This document shows positions 10,566 to 17,989 of a DNA stretch of 64,000 bases, piece by piece. The notes under the pieces were generated by a model. That model was not told where the DNA came from, did no database searches, and was given only the letters and a program-made list of their open reading frames with translations. The translations under genes and the position numbers were made by a program. The stretch's first letter is position 1. The number at the start of each line of letters is the position of its first letter. The stretch comes from a virus: IMG/VR virus record IMGVR_UViG_3300020198_000013, positions 1-64,000 of that record, one strand, 5' to 3'.

Positions 10566-10766
10566 ATGTTAAAAATATTATACTCAAGAAGAACATTAAT
10601 AGCAATTGTATCAATGACTTATTTATTAATATTAGGATTGGTTGTAAAGGCAGATGTTGTTGGAGCAATGGTTATGATTGCAACATCTTTGGCTCTTGGT
10701 AATGCTGCAGAAGGTATTTTTAGTCAAGTTGGTATCAAACAAAAAAATAAGTCCGATATGGAATAA
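10566..10766 (+). CDS. Small two-helix membrane protein, candidate holin
   Basis: 66 residues, 2 bp after the propeller gene. A short basic N-terminus (MLKILYSRRT) is followed by a hydrophobic helix (LIAIVSMTYLLILGLVV), a charged turn at KAD, and a second hydrophobic helix (VVGAMVMIATSLALG). The C-terminus is hydrophilic (KQKNKSDME). Two short transmembrane segments with a charged tail fit a class II-like holin or another small phage membrane protein. No endolysin is recognisable nearby, so the lysis role is only an inference. Confidence 0.45.
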   Translation: MLKILYSRRTLIAIVSMTYLLILGLVVKADVVGAMVMIATSLALGNAAEGIFSQVGIKQKNKSDME

Positions 10767-10776
10767 ACTATTATTG

Positions 10777-10785
10777 TGATATGAT
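10777..10785 (+). promoter_or_regulatory. Extended -10 promoter motif
   Basis: TGATATGAT matches the TGnTATAAT extended -10 class. It lies in the intergenic space upstream of the Gly-rich fibre gene. No convincing -35 is seen. The same class recurs before other transcription units in the window. Confidence 0.45.
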
Positions 10786-10803
10786 AATAAAGACACACAC
10801 TTG

Positions 10804-10852
10804 GGGAGTTAACAAGTTGTGATATTAGTGCCATAAGTACTTGTCGTCTCCC
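10804..10852 (+). promoter_or_regulatory. Leader hairpin upstream of fibre gene
   Basis: GGGAG (10804-10808) pairs with CTCCC (10848-10852), and inside a 3x3 internal loop ACAAGT (10812-10817) pairs with ACTTGT (10839-10844). This leaves a 21-nt loop. It lies just downstream of an extended -10 motif, so it would fold at the 5' end of the transcript for the 835-residue fibre gene. The following T tract is weak, so it is not an obvious terminator. A leader structure or RNA stabiliser is possible. Confidence 0.35.
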
Positions 10853-10875
10853 TTTGGTTATAATAAGAGGTTGAG

Positions 10876-13383
10876 ATGACTATAAATAATAAATTAGATA
10901 ATCGCCAATCGAGACAGAGAGCAGCATTAGATCAGGTTAGTAATGAGACAGATCTTCGTCTTGATACTATATTAAATCTTGTTAATGATGAACTAACTCC
11001 ACCTCTAAGATTAAGAGCTGATATTCCAGGAACAAGATATGTTTACATAGATTCATATCAAGTACAAACCGCAGATGGATCAAGTGGTCATAAAAGAAAC
11101 AAATCAATACCACCCTTACAAGACAAGATTCCATCTTTCACTGGTGGAAACTTTCAATTGCCAAGCACAAGTGGTGGAAATATAACGGGTAGTGTTTTTC
11201 CAGTTGGTGTAACTTATACACTAAATATAACATCTGGTTTTTTTAGAAAAATGATTGTATCATTAGACTCTGATGGTAAGATTGTTCTTTCTTTTGGAAC
11301 AACGGAGTCTGTGACGGAAAGTTTAGCATCCATTCCGGCATCTGATTCTTCTACCTTTCCAATTGGAATTGTTGTTTTAAAAAATGAAGGTGGAACAATT
11401 AGAAATGTCTCTAGTGAACACATATATCAATTTACTGGAAACACTAATGCAGGCGCAGATGCAAATATAGTTAGAGTTAATAAATCAAATCATAATTTTG
11501 TAATTGGCGATGTTCTGTATTATAGCGGTTCTCAATATGAGAAAGCATTAGCTACTGTTTCTAACACATCTAATGTTGTCGGAATGGTTTCTAAAATAGT
11601 AGATACTAATAATTTTGAATTAACAACCGATGGAAGGGTTGTTGGAAGCATACTAGCTGAAAATGCAGGAGTTGCATTGACTCCGGGTTCAAAATATTTT
11701 TTAAGCGATTCTACTGCAGGTAGGGTAACTACAACTGCTCCAACTGTTGTTGGAAGAATGAGGGTAGAGCTAGGTCAGGCACTTGGTGCAACTTCATTTG
11801 CAATATCTCCTAAACTTGGAATCGTTGTTGGAAGTGTTTATGACAGTCCAAATTTAAGAACACAAGTGAACTTAACAGGTTCTTCGTCTGTTGAATCTAC
11901 AACTGTTATTCAAAATGTAAGTGGATATGATGGAGGCGAATTAGTTGGATTTGTAACTTTAGACGCCAATACGGATTATAAGTTTTATGTACAAGCTCAA
12001 TTCATTAAAAATAGTTCAAATATTTATGACATGGCTCGTCAAGTAACGGGCGATACTCCTCCACTAGGTTTTTCTATAACCATCACACCCGCAGGTGTTA
12101 TTCAAATAATACTTCCTACAATGGATGGATGGGTAAGTGGAAATATAGTTTATGCATTAAATGCACCCGCAATAGGAACAAGTTTTCCTTTAACAGTAAA
12201 CACCTCTAATATAACAACTAATTATAGAGAAGTAACATCTGCATACTCGTTGACTATTAATGATTATATGGTTGTAGCATCCGGAAGCAGTACCTATTCT
12301 CTTACTCTTCCCATTATTTCTGGTTCGGGTGTTTCTTATATCATTAAATCAAACATGAATTCTGGTATTGGTTTAACAGTCAATAGAAGCGGAAGCGATA
12401 CTTTTGGAGATGGGACCATATCTAAAGCCCTGTCAGCTGGGGAGGTTTTAAAGATAACAAGTAGTTCTAACAAATGGATAATTACTGATTTTTCACAAGA
12501 CATTGCTGCGGTGTCTAGTCCATCTTTAACTGGAGCAAAGATAACTGGATTAACCGCATCCAGAGCTGTTCAGGCGGATGCTAGTAAAAATTTAGTAAGT
12601 GCACCCTTTGCTCTTCCTGTTGGAGCAGGTTCTCTTTTACAGATTTTATCCTCTGGCGGAGATGGGACTTCTTCTTGGGTAACTCGTCCAAAAATAAGAA
12701 CTCAGACTTTCACATCTAATGGAAATTGGACGTGTCCTGCTGGTGTTGATACTGTATTAGTTTTTGGATGCGGAGGAGGGGGAGGTGGAGGTGGAGCTCA
12801 GTCAAGTTCACAAGGTCCACAGGGAGGAGGAGGATCTGGTTTTCAATCATATATTTCCTCTACCATACCGGGTCAGCTCTACTCGATCATAATAGGGGTG
12901 GGGGGAAGTGGAGGTGGATCTAGTGGTTTTAATGCTTCGTCTAATGGAGGTAACGGAGGATCTTCTTCATTTGGGTCTTCTGTTACTTTTCTAGGAGGAA
13001 AAGGTGGACGATATGTATTATGGATTCCAAATGGAACAGCAGGAGGAGGAGATGGCGGTGCTGGTTCTGATTGGGAGCCTATGTACAATGTAAGTTCATG
13101 GAACACTAGGGCTCAAGATGGGCAAAGAGGTTTTAATTCTGAAGGCGGTAGTGGTGGAGCAAATTATTCTTCGGCAAGCGGTGGCGGCGGCGGTGGCGGC
13201 TATACTGGAAGCGGTGGACATGGAGCTTATACCGTTTATACAGGATATCCTAATTATAATTATTTTTACTATCCAGCTACCAATGGAACCGGATACGGAA
13301 GCGGCGGAGGCGGTGGTGGAACTAATTATTCTACAGGCGGAAATGGCTCCTCTGGAATAGTAATAGTATGTTGGGTTGAATAA
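10876..13383 (+). CDS. Tail fibre with glycine-rich C-terminal tip
   Basis: 835 residues. The N-terminal part has a helix (NRQSRQRAALDQVSNETDLR) and then beta-rich modules. From about residue 610 the sequence QTFTSNGNWTCPAGVDTVLV leads into a long run of Gly-rich stretches (CGGGGGGGGAQ, GGGGSGFQSY and similar) ending SSGIVIVCWVE. That is the hallmark of phage-tail Gly-rich adhesin domains with packed polyglycine helices. The tip probably binds the host receptor. The gene starts at ATG 10876 after GAGGTTGAG. The next gene follows in 11 bp and may be a partner fibre. The G-rich coding strand produces long spurious reverse frames. Confidence 0.7.
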   Translation: MTINNKLDNRQSRQRAALDQVSNETDLRLDTILNLVNDELTPPLRLRADIPGTRYVYIDSYQVQTADGSSGHKRNKSIPPLQDKIPSFTGGNFQLPSTSGGNITGSVFPVGVTYTLNITSGFFRKMIVSLDSDGKIVLSFGTTESVTESLASIPASDSSTFPIGIVVLKNEGGTIRNVSSEHIYQFTGNTNAGADANIVRVNKSNHNFVIGDVLYYSGSQYEKALATVSNTSNVVGMVSKIVDTNNFELTTDGRVVGSILAENAGVALTPGSKYFLSDSTAGRVTTTAPTVVGRMRVELGQALGATSFAISPKLGIVVGSVYDSPNLRTQVNLTGSSSVESTTVIQNVSGYDGGELVGFVTLDANTDYKFYVQAQFIKNSSNIYDMARQVTGDTPPLGFSITITPAGVIQIILPTMDGWVSGNIVYALNAPAIGTSFPLTVNTSNITTNYREVTSAYSLTINDYMVVASGSSTYSLTLPIISGSGVSYIIKSNMNSGIGLTVNRSGSDTFGDGTISKALSAGEVLKITSSSNKWIITDFSQDIAAVSSPSLTGAKITGLTASRAVQADASKNLVSAPFALPVGAGSLLQILSSGGDGTSSWVTRPKIRTQTFTSNGNWTCPAGVDTVLVFGCGGGGGGGGAQSSSQGPQGGGGSGFQSYISSTIPGQLYSIIIGVGGSGGGSSGFNASSNGGNGGSSSFGSSVTFLGGKGGRYVLWIPNGTAGGGDGGAGSDWEPMYNVSSWNTRAQDGQRGFNSEGGSGGANYSSASGGGGGGGYTGSGGHGAYTVYTGYPNYNYFYYPATNGTGYGSGGGGGGTNYSTGGNGSSGIVIVCWVE

Positions 13384-13394
13384 GGAGAAATAAA

Positions 13395-14048
13395 ATGGCA
13401 GATAAATCTTTATTAGGTAGTTATAGCGATCCAACTGGTACATATACTTTTACGGGTCTTGGTCTTGTTCCAATTGGAACAATTTTGGCTATTGGTGATG
13501 CGGGAGCATGGGCGTTGCCGGCGAATGGTGCAATCAAAGATGGCTATGCACTATGCAATGGTCAAGAAAAACCCGCAGGAAGTGCGGCTGGGCTTGCGGC
13601 AAACTTGCCCAACTTAACCGACGATCGTTTTTTGCATGGATCAACGGCTATAGGAGGCACGGGCGGTTCCACGTCAAAAACGACCACGGGAATTGCCGCA
13701 AGTTTCGATAAAAACGTAATGAATACGAATCAAAACGCACATTTTCATAAATTGCCGTTCTGGGGATACACAAACGAGAGTGGTACGTTTGGTCAACTAA
13801 ACTTTACTATGAATACAAACCAAAATGGTCGTGGATATTATGGTGAAACTAATGTTGGTGGAAGTGCGGGTGCTATTGCATCTACTTCTTCTGTTATTAT
13901 CACACCTGCTAATGTAACTAATGTTAACTCGTCATCAGAATCAATTACATGGAACTCAGCCACCGTAACTACGACAATTACGCAAGGTACAATCGCCGAT
14001 ATTCGTCCCAACTATTTCAATGTTGTTTATGTCATGCGGGTTGCATAA
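13395..14048 (+). CDS. Tail collar-domain fibre protein
   Basis: 217 residues with a phage tail-collar domain: VPIGTILAIGDAGAWALPANG, then DGYALCNGQ, AANLPNLTDDRFLHG and a Gly/Thr-rich segment. It ends IRPNYFNVVYVMRVA, as T4 gp12-type and other collar proteins do. The domain forms the foot of short tail fibres. SD AAGGAG lies at 13382-13387. DNA at about 13490-13790 is clearly richer in G+C than the surroundings, including the 5' end of the same gene, which suggests domain acquisition. The last base overlaps the start of the next small gene (TAATG). Confidence 0.8.
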   Translation: MADKSLLGSYSDPTGTYTFTGLGLVPIGTILAIGDAGAWALPANGAIKDGYALCNGQEKPAGSAAGLAANLPNLTDDRFLHGSTAIGGTGGSTSKTTTGIAASFDKNVMNTNQNAHFHKLPFWGYTNESGTFGQLNFTMNTNQNGRGYYGETNVGGSAGAIASTSSVIITPANVTNVNSSSESITWNSATVTTTITQGTIADIRPNYFNVVYVMRVA

Positions 14049-14284
14049 TGGAATATAAAATTAAGTTTAAGCATATGACATCTTGGTTTTGGAAAAAAAT
14101 ACAAGCAGCTGGTCATTCTTATAATAAAGAAATTGATAAGTTAATTATCTTTAAAAAAGATGGATCTATTGAAGAGATACCAGAATGGTCTAAATGCTAT
14201 GTGAAACTTGATACTGATTTTATCTTAGCTCAAAAAAAGGATATGGAAAAAGAATCTGGCATTGATATTAAATTAAATGTTTAA
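14048..14284 (+). CDS. Small hypothetical protein
   Basis: 78 residues from ATG 14048, which overlaps the stop codon of the collar gene. The frame is open further upstream to 13949, but that part lies inside the collar gene and is a shadow. The protein (MEYKIKFKHMTSWFWKKIQA...) is basic and hydrophilic and has a DGSIEEIPEWSKCYVKLDTD segment. Translational coupling to the collar gene suggests a chaperone or partner for the fibre. The family was not recognised. Confidence 0.6.
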   Translation: MEYKIKFKHMTSWFWKKIQAAGHSYNKEIDKLIIFKKDGSIEEIPEWSKCYVKLDTDFILAQKKDMEKESGIDIKLNV

Positions 14285-14319
14285 TTATTTACAATATGTT
14301 TAATGTGTTTATTTGTTAG

Positions 14320-14328
14320 TATAACAAT
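14320..14328 (+). promoter_or_regulatory. Candidate -10 element (TATAACAAT)
   Basis: TATAACAAT lies 22 bp before a 37-codon gene. The same word or a one-base variant precedes the SSB gene (33387-33395) and the gene at 26422 (26385-26393). The spacing to the start codon is similar in all three. There is no clear -35. Confidence 0.3.
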
Positions 14329-14349
14329 ACTAATCAATGGAGAACTTTC

Positions 14350-14463
14350 ATGAGTAATATTATAGTCAAAGATACAACAACTGCTGTTTCTAATATACTT
14401 GAAACAATCAGACCCATGTCTGTGATTAAAAAAGAAGATCAACAGTTTTTAGTTGCTCAGTAG
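14350..14463 (+). CDS. Small ORF, 37 residues
   Basis: ATG 14350 is preceded by GGAG at 14339-14342 and by a TATAAC box. It encodes MSNIIVKDTTTAVSNILETI followed by RPMSVIKKEDQQFLVAQ and TAG at 14461-14463. Its end overlaps the 3' end of the convergent minus-strand gene by 7 bp. The good ribosome-binding site and own promoter-like box argue that it is real. It has no recognisable function. Confidence 0.45.
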   Translation: MSNIIVKDTTTAVSNILETIRPMSVIKKEDQQFLVAQ

Positions 14464-14858
14464 CTTTTTAACAATCCCCAAGTTATATCAATATACAGAT
14501 TTTCTTCTATATTGTTTTTTTCAACATAATCTCTTCCCCAGATTATATTTATGCCTTTAAGTCTCATATCATATATTATTTCTGATTCTGTAAAATCTAA
14601 AACCATCTTAGATTCATAATCAATCACATGTAGTCTTCTTTCAAGATCTTTGCAAAACTCATATATCCCTTGTCTAATTATCCAAAGACTGTTTGGTTGT
14701 ATTCTGTTACTTTTTATTAAAAGATCGTTTATATGATTTATTGTTTGATATATATGACTTTCAATATCTTCATTTTTAGTATTTTCTTTAGCGATTTTAT
14801 TTCTTTCCATCTTTCTTTTTATCATTCTATTTACAGAGTCTCTGCTTGTCCAACTCAT
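14457..14858 (-). CDS. Hypothetical protein, last gene of the leftward replication block
   Basis: 133 residues, strongly charged and mostly helical (MSWTSRDSVNRMIKRKMERN at the start, then WIIRQGIYEFCKDLERRLHV). It overlaps the helicase gene by 4 bp (ATGA-type coupling). It is transcribed with primase, the O-like protein and helicase, so an accessory replication role such as helicase partner or loader is possible. No family signature was recognised. Confidence 0.55.
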   Translation of the reverse strand: MSWTSRDSVNRMIKRKMERNKIAKENTKNEDIESHIYQTINHINDLLIKSNRIQPNSLWIIRQGIYEFCKDLERRLHVIDYESKMVLDFTESEIIYDMRLKGINIIWGRDYVEKNNIEENLYIDITWGLLKSY

Positions 14859-15931
14859 ATAATATCCTCTGTGTTTGATATTTTATCTTCAATACTTGAA
14901 GTTAATTCTTTTAACTTATCTAGATTCATCTTATCTCGAAGATCCTTTAACTCTTCCTTTGTAACATGTGAGAACATGCCGTTCTCGTATTTACATGATA
15001 TAGTAACTTCATTCTTAAAGAATCGACCTTTTGCAAGATAGAAATTAGAAACAGGCATACCTTTGACCTTTATTACTTCTATGACAGCTGCTGCTGCTTC
15101 ATATAGACCTCTTGCCCATTTAACACGTTGTTCAAAGTTTCTTTCGGTCTCGTCTGAATTTAATGGAACCAATTGTGTCATCAATACTACGGGTGTTTTT
15201 GCATGTTGTGCGTAATCAGTTATCATGTCTTTAAAATTATATAAAGCCATAGTTCTTTCTATAGTTGGATTTTTAACTGATTTAACAATTCGTTGAGCAA
15301 AATCTATAACTATACAAGAATACGAACCGGACCTATCTATTTCATGCAATAGTTTTTCTATTGCTTCTATTGTCGTAGATCCAACAGGATCATCTGCAAT
15401 AGTTATATTTGGTTCTATTTTTATAATTTCCATAGCTACCATTTTGCGAATAGATGCTGGCAACTTATCTTGAACATATTGATTAAAATCAATACCTAAT
15501 TCTGCACATGCAATTCGTGCATATATTTTTGCAGCTGTCTCTTCGTTTGAGATTACGAATGTTTTCTTTCCCTGCTTCATCAAGGCGTGCGCAATCGCTG
15601 CTGTTGTTGTTGATTTACCAGTACCAGATGCTGCACCTATTAAATACAAAGCACCGGGACATAATGGACAAACTGCTGACAAAGTTGGATTAATAAAAGT
15701 TACACTCTGCCTAATTAGAGCAGCGTCTCTCTCTAGAACGCCGATCATCTTTTTCGCATGTTCAGCACCTTTATTTGCCTCTATCTCTGAGAGAGAAAAA
15801 TCTCTCAATCTTTTATTTCTCTTCTCTGCTTCTTCAAATTTATTTACTTCAGCTTCTATTTTAGCTTGTTTAATTTTTTGTTCTTTTTCATATAACTCAG
15901 CACGAGACATTAGTTTAACAGCATCAGTCAT
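14855..15931 (-). CDS. DnaB-type replicative DNA helicase (RecA-fold)
   Basis: 358 residues. A charged coiled-coil N-terminus (residues ~10-60) precedes a RecA-like ATPase core. The Walker A is GAASGTGKST (99-108), motif H1a lies around FVISNEE, and Walker B is CIVIDFAQRI (~203-212). A glutamine-bearing strand (VVLMTQLVPLN) and a basic KGRFFKN segment near residue 320 correspond to H3/H4 of DnaB/T7 gp4 helicases. The usual DnaB N-terminal domain is absent. The hexamer would unwind the fork and act with the separate primase encoded two genes upstream. It overlaps the O-like gene by 8 bp. Confidence 0.8.
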   Translation of the reverse strand: MTDAVKLMSRAELYEKEQKIKQAKIEAEVNKFEEAEKRNKRLRDFSLSEIEANKGAEHAKKMIGVLERDAALIRQSVTFINPTLSAVCPLCPGALYLIGAASGTGKSTTTAAIAHALMKQGKKTFVISNEETAAKIYARIACAELGIDFNQYVQDKLPASIRKMVAMEIIKIEPNITIADDPVGSTTIEAIEKLLHEIDRSGSYSCIVIDFAQRIVKSVKNPTIERTMALYNFKDMITDYAQHAKTPVVLMTQLVPLNSDETERNFEQRVKWARGLYEAAAAVIEVIKVKGMPVSNFYLAKGRFFKNEVTISCKYENGMFSHVTKEELKDLRDKMNLDKLKELTSSIEDKISNTEDII

Positions 15932-16844
15932 TGTTGTCTCCCGTCAACTTCTTAAACTCGCGCATTATAGACTCAATAGCTGAATCTTCTGACAACATTG
16001 ATATCGCGGCATCCAAAGATAATTCTCCGTTCTTCTGAGGCTGTCTCTGTGATTCTTTTGATGCTTTCTTCTCAGGAGCATGTTTGATTTCTACGGGTGT
16101 TAACACGGCCATCGCAATTTCATAATCATCTGTTGCGAGTTTTACCGCAATGTCCTTACTCTTAGGTCCTATCCAAGGAGATAGGGCATCTTCTCTAAAT
16201 TTTCTAGGAAGATCGTTCTCTCCATATCCATGTGTGCGAATTGTTTCTAATAAATCTTCTAACAAAGATCTTCTTAAGTCAAAAGGTGGTCGCGGCGGAA
16301 GATTTGATTTCCAAGAAGCTAAAATCGCCCTAATTGACGGTTTGTCTTCTTTTGAATTTTTATTTTCTTCTCTCTCCTCTCTATTCTTATTCTCTTTATT
16401 CTTATTAGAGGCTGCTTTTTCAGCCCAGTACTGGGCGTCTTTTTCATCCCTGTACTGGGCTGCTTTTTCAGCCCACTGAAAATTATTAGACTTTTTATCA
16501 TCTCCTAGCATCTCTAAAATCTTAGAGTCTTGAATATAATAGAAATTTTTTGAAGGAAGACCTTTTTTCACTATATGAACAAGATTCATGGTCTGAAGTA
16601 GTTTGGTAGCTTGCTGTCTCATTTCCTTAGATAGATTAAGATCCATTTCTATTTGATCAGAAAGAACAAAAAAACCGCCATCTGAATCTAATTCATTATG
16701 GTTTTTAAAATAGTCTCTTCTTGAAAGAAGATCGGCTAATAAAAGAGCTGCGTCATTACTTTTTAATAATTTTGCTATTTTTTTATTAACCATCCAAAAA
16801 GCACCTTGATTTAAGGTGCTTGTTACAATATTAAAATCAATCAT
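15924..16844 (-). CDS. Replication initiation protein, lambda O-like winged-helix protein
   Basis: 306 residues. Residues 1-115 look like a winged-helix domain of phage replication proteins (NQGAFWMVNKKIAKLLKSND, EMRQQATKLLQTMNLVHIVK, NFYYIQD). A low-complexity Lys/Glu/Asn linker holds two and three-quarter copies of the 8-residue repeat WAEKAAQY. The C-terminal domain (residues ~170-306) could bind the helicase. The gene lies between primase and helicase. The DNA encoding the 8-residue repeat is a set of 24-bp iterons (see the origin entry), so the initiator probably binds within its own gene, as lambda O does. Confidence 0.6.
   Translation of the reverse strand: MIDFNIVTSTLNQGAFWMVNKKIAKLLKSNDAALLLADLLSRRDYFKNHNELDSDGGFFVLSDQIEMDLNLSKEMRQQATKLLQTMNLVHIVKKGLPSKNFYYIQDSKILEMLGDDKKSNNFQWAEKAAQYRDEKDAQYWAEKAASNKNKENKNREEREENKNSKEDKPSIRAILASWKSNLPPRPPFDLRRSLLEDLLETIRTHGYGENDLPRKFREDALSPWIGPKSKDIAVKLATDDYEIAMAVLTPVEIKHAPEKKASKESQRQPQKNGELSLDAAISMLSEDSAIESIMREFKKLTGDNND
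16359..16475. other. Candidate replication origin: 24-bp iterons beside pyrimidine-rich tract
   Basis: Two full 24-bp tandem units at 16428-16451 and 16452-16475 (each starting GTACTGGGC) plus the last 18 bp of a third at 16410-16427 are seen inside the O-like gene. They include the palindrome GCCCAGTACTGGGC at 16423-16436. Immediately next is a ~50-bp nearly pure pyrimidine, AT-rich stretch at 16359-16407. In lambda, iterons followed by an AT-rich region inside gene O form the origin. The match in layout is the basis of this inference. Confidence 0.45.
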
Positions 16845-16852
16845 AAAAACCT

Positions 16853-17740
16853 CTATGATCTTTTAACTTTTTCTAAAAAGAATTTAGCTAATTCTTCTTC
16901 GCCATTTTTTAAAAGATCGTTCCAATCTTTGTTATCTTCATCAATTAAAGCATAATGAGTACAGCAATTTTTATTTCTCATTTTATCAAGCATTTTAAAA
17001 CCAGCTTGATCACTATCGGGTGCGGCAATTACCTTATAACCAAGGTTTATAAGTTCTTTAAGTTTATCTGATTGATGTTCACTTAATCCAGAGCCACTTG
17101 TAGCTATACATTTAAAAGGATTTTTTAAAAAACCACCATATAATTGGTTTAATGACTGCTGAAGACTTATTGAATTAAAAGCACCTTCGGTGATAACTAT
17201 AGCTTTTATATTTGACAAAAACTGTCCTTGATTCCAACCATAAAAAAGATAACCGAGTCTTGTGCCTGGTAATGTTGTTATTTTTACCTCACTACCATCT
17301 TCCATTGTCCATGGAGATATTAAACGTATTTGTGCGCCTACAAAAGTGTTTTCATAATAATATGGAAAAACTATTCCATTCCATTCTTTATCATAATAAA
17401 GATCATTTGTAGGTTTAATTTTTCTCTTATTAAGATAAATTAAACCGTCATTTGATGACGGATCTGATAGACTAACAAATCTTTTTGGCCACGAAATAGC
17501 ATTAACTTCGTTGTTGCCAGCTTCTTCGAAATTTAGATCTGCTTTTAATAGCTCTGATAAAGAAACGCCAGAAACATGACAATACTCAAATATAGAGTAG
17601 CCTCTTTGACATACGCCTTGACACCACACCCATATTTCTTGAGTGTCTTTGTCTTTATGCCAATAAAGAGTTCTGTTGGCGTTTTTCTTATGAGCCTTGC
17701 AGATCAGACATATTCGTCCGAGTCTTGCAAGATTTTCCAT
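16853..17740 (-). CDS. DNA primase (zinc-binding domain plus TOPRIM)
   Basis: 295 residues. An N-terminal zinc-binding domain has Cys11, Cys14, His28, Cys40 and Cys44 (CLICKAHKKN, VWCQGVCQ). A TOPRIM domain follows, with IVITEGAFNS (~181-190, catalytic Glu185) and APDSDQAGFK (~240-249, metal-binding Asp242/Asp244). The layout matches the primase half of T7 gp4 or a short DnaG-like primase lacking the helicase half. It would lay down RNA primers for the DnaB-type helicase encoded downstream on the same strand. The start codon overlaps the stop of the small gene upstream (TAATG). Confidence 0.85.
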   Translation of the reverse strand: MENLARLGRICLICKAHKKNANRTLYWHKDKDTQEIWVWCQGVCQRGYSIFEYCHVSGVSLSELLKADLNFEEAGNNEVNAISWPKRFVSLSDPSSNDGLIYLNKRKIKPTNDLYYDKEWNGIVFPYYYENTFVGAQIRLISPWTMEDGSEVKITTLPGTRLGYLFYGWNQGQFLSNIKAIVITEGAFNSISLQQSLNQLYGGFLKNPFKCIATSGSGLSEHQSDKLKELINLGYKVIAAPDSDQAGFKMLDKMRNKNCCTHYALIDEDNKDWNDLLKNGEEELAKFFLEKVKRS

Positions 17741-17934
17741 TATTTATTCTCTTCTTGAGTCTGAGAGATTTCTTCTTGCTTGCCTGTTTTTAGATTTGTA
17801 ATTAAGATTCGAACACATCCAGTGTTTTTGTCCATAGCTTGAAGTTCGATTTTATATTCATCGCCAATGAAAAATGGACGACGCTTACTTAGCCACCAGT
17901 ACATTGCGGTTTCTATTTTACGATCTGTAGACAT
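17740..17934 (-). CDS. Small hypothetical protein, first gene of leftward block
   Basis: 64 residues, MSTDRKIETAMYWWLSKRRP followed by a beta-rich stretch (FFIGDEYKIELQAMDKNTGC, VRILITNLKTGK). SD GGAGGT (complement of 17943-17948) precedes the start. It is coupled to primase by TAATG. It is the promoter-proximal gene of the replication block. The small beta-strand core might be an OB-like or SH3-like fold, but no family is recognised. Confidence 0.55.
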   Translation of the reverse strand: MSTDRKIETAMYWWLSKRRPFFIGDEYKIELQAMDKNTGCVRILITNLKTGKQEEISQTQEENK

Positions 17935-17967
17935 TTCGTATAACCTCCATTATAAAAACATAATTAA

Positions 17968-17976
17968 ATTATACCA
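17968..17976 (-). promoter_or_regulatory. Extended -10 promoter for leftward replication block
   Basis: On the minus strand TGGTATAAT lies 34 bp before the first minus-strand gene, with GGAGGT in between. The predicted start point leaves a ~30-nt leader. It sits in the 55-bp divergent intergenic space shared with the UvsW-like gene. Confidence 0.55.
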
Positions 17977-17989
17977 CGAGATTTAATCC

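Noticed and set aside
12879-13443. Minus-strand and alternate-frame ORFs opposite the Gly-rich fibre
   Set aside because: They are Pro/Ser/Ala shadows produced by GGN codons of the Gly-rich domain, with no ribosome-binding sites and implausible composition.
13949-14047. Extended start of the small gene at 14048
   Set aside because: The extra 33 codons lie wholly within the collar gene and read as a shadow. ATG 14048 overlaps the collar stop in a normal coupled arrangement.
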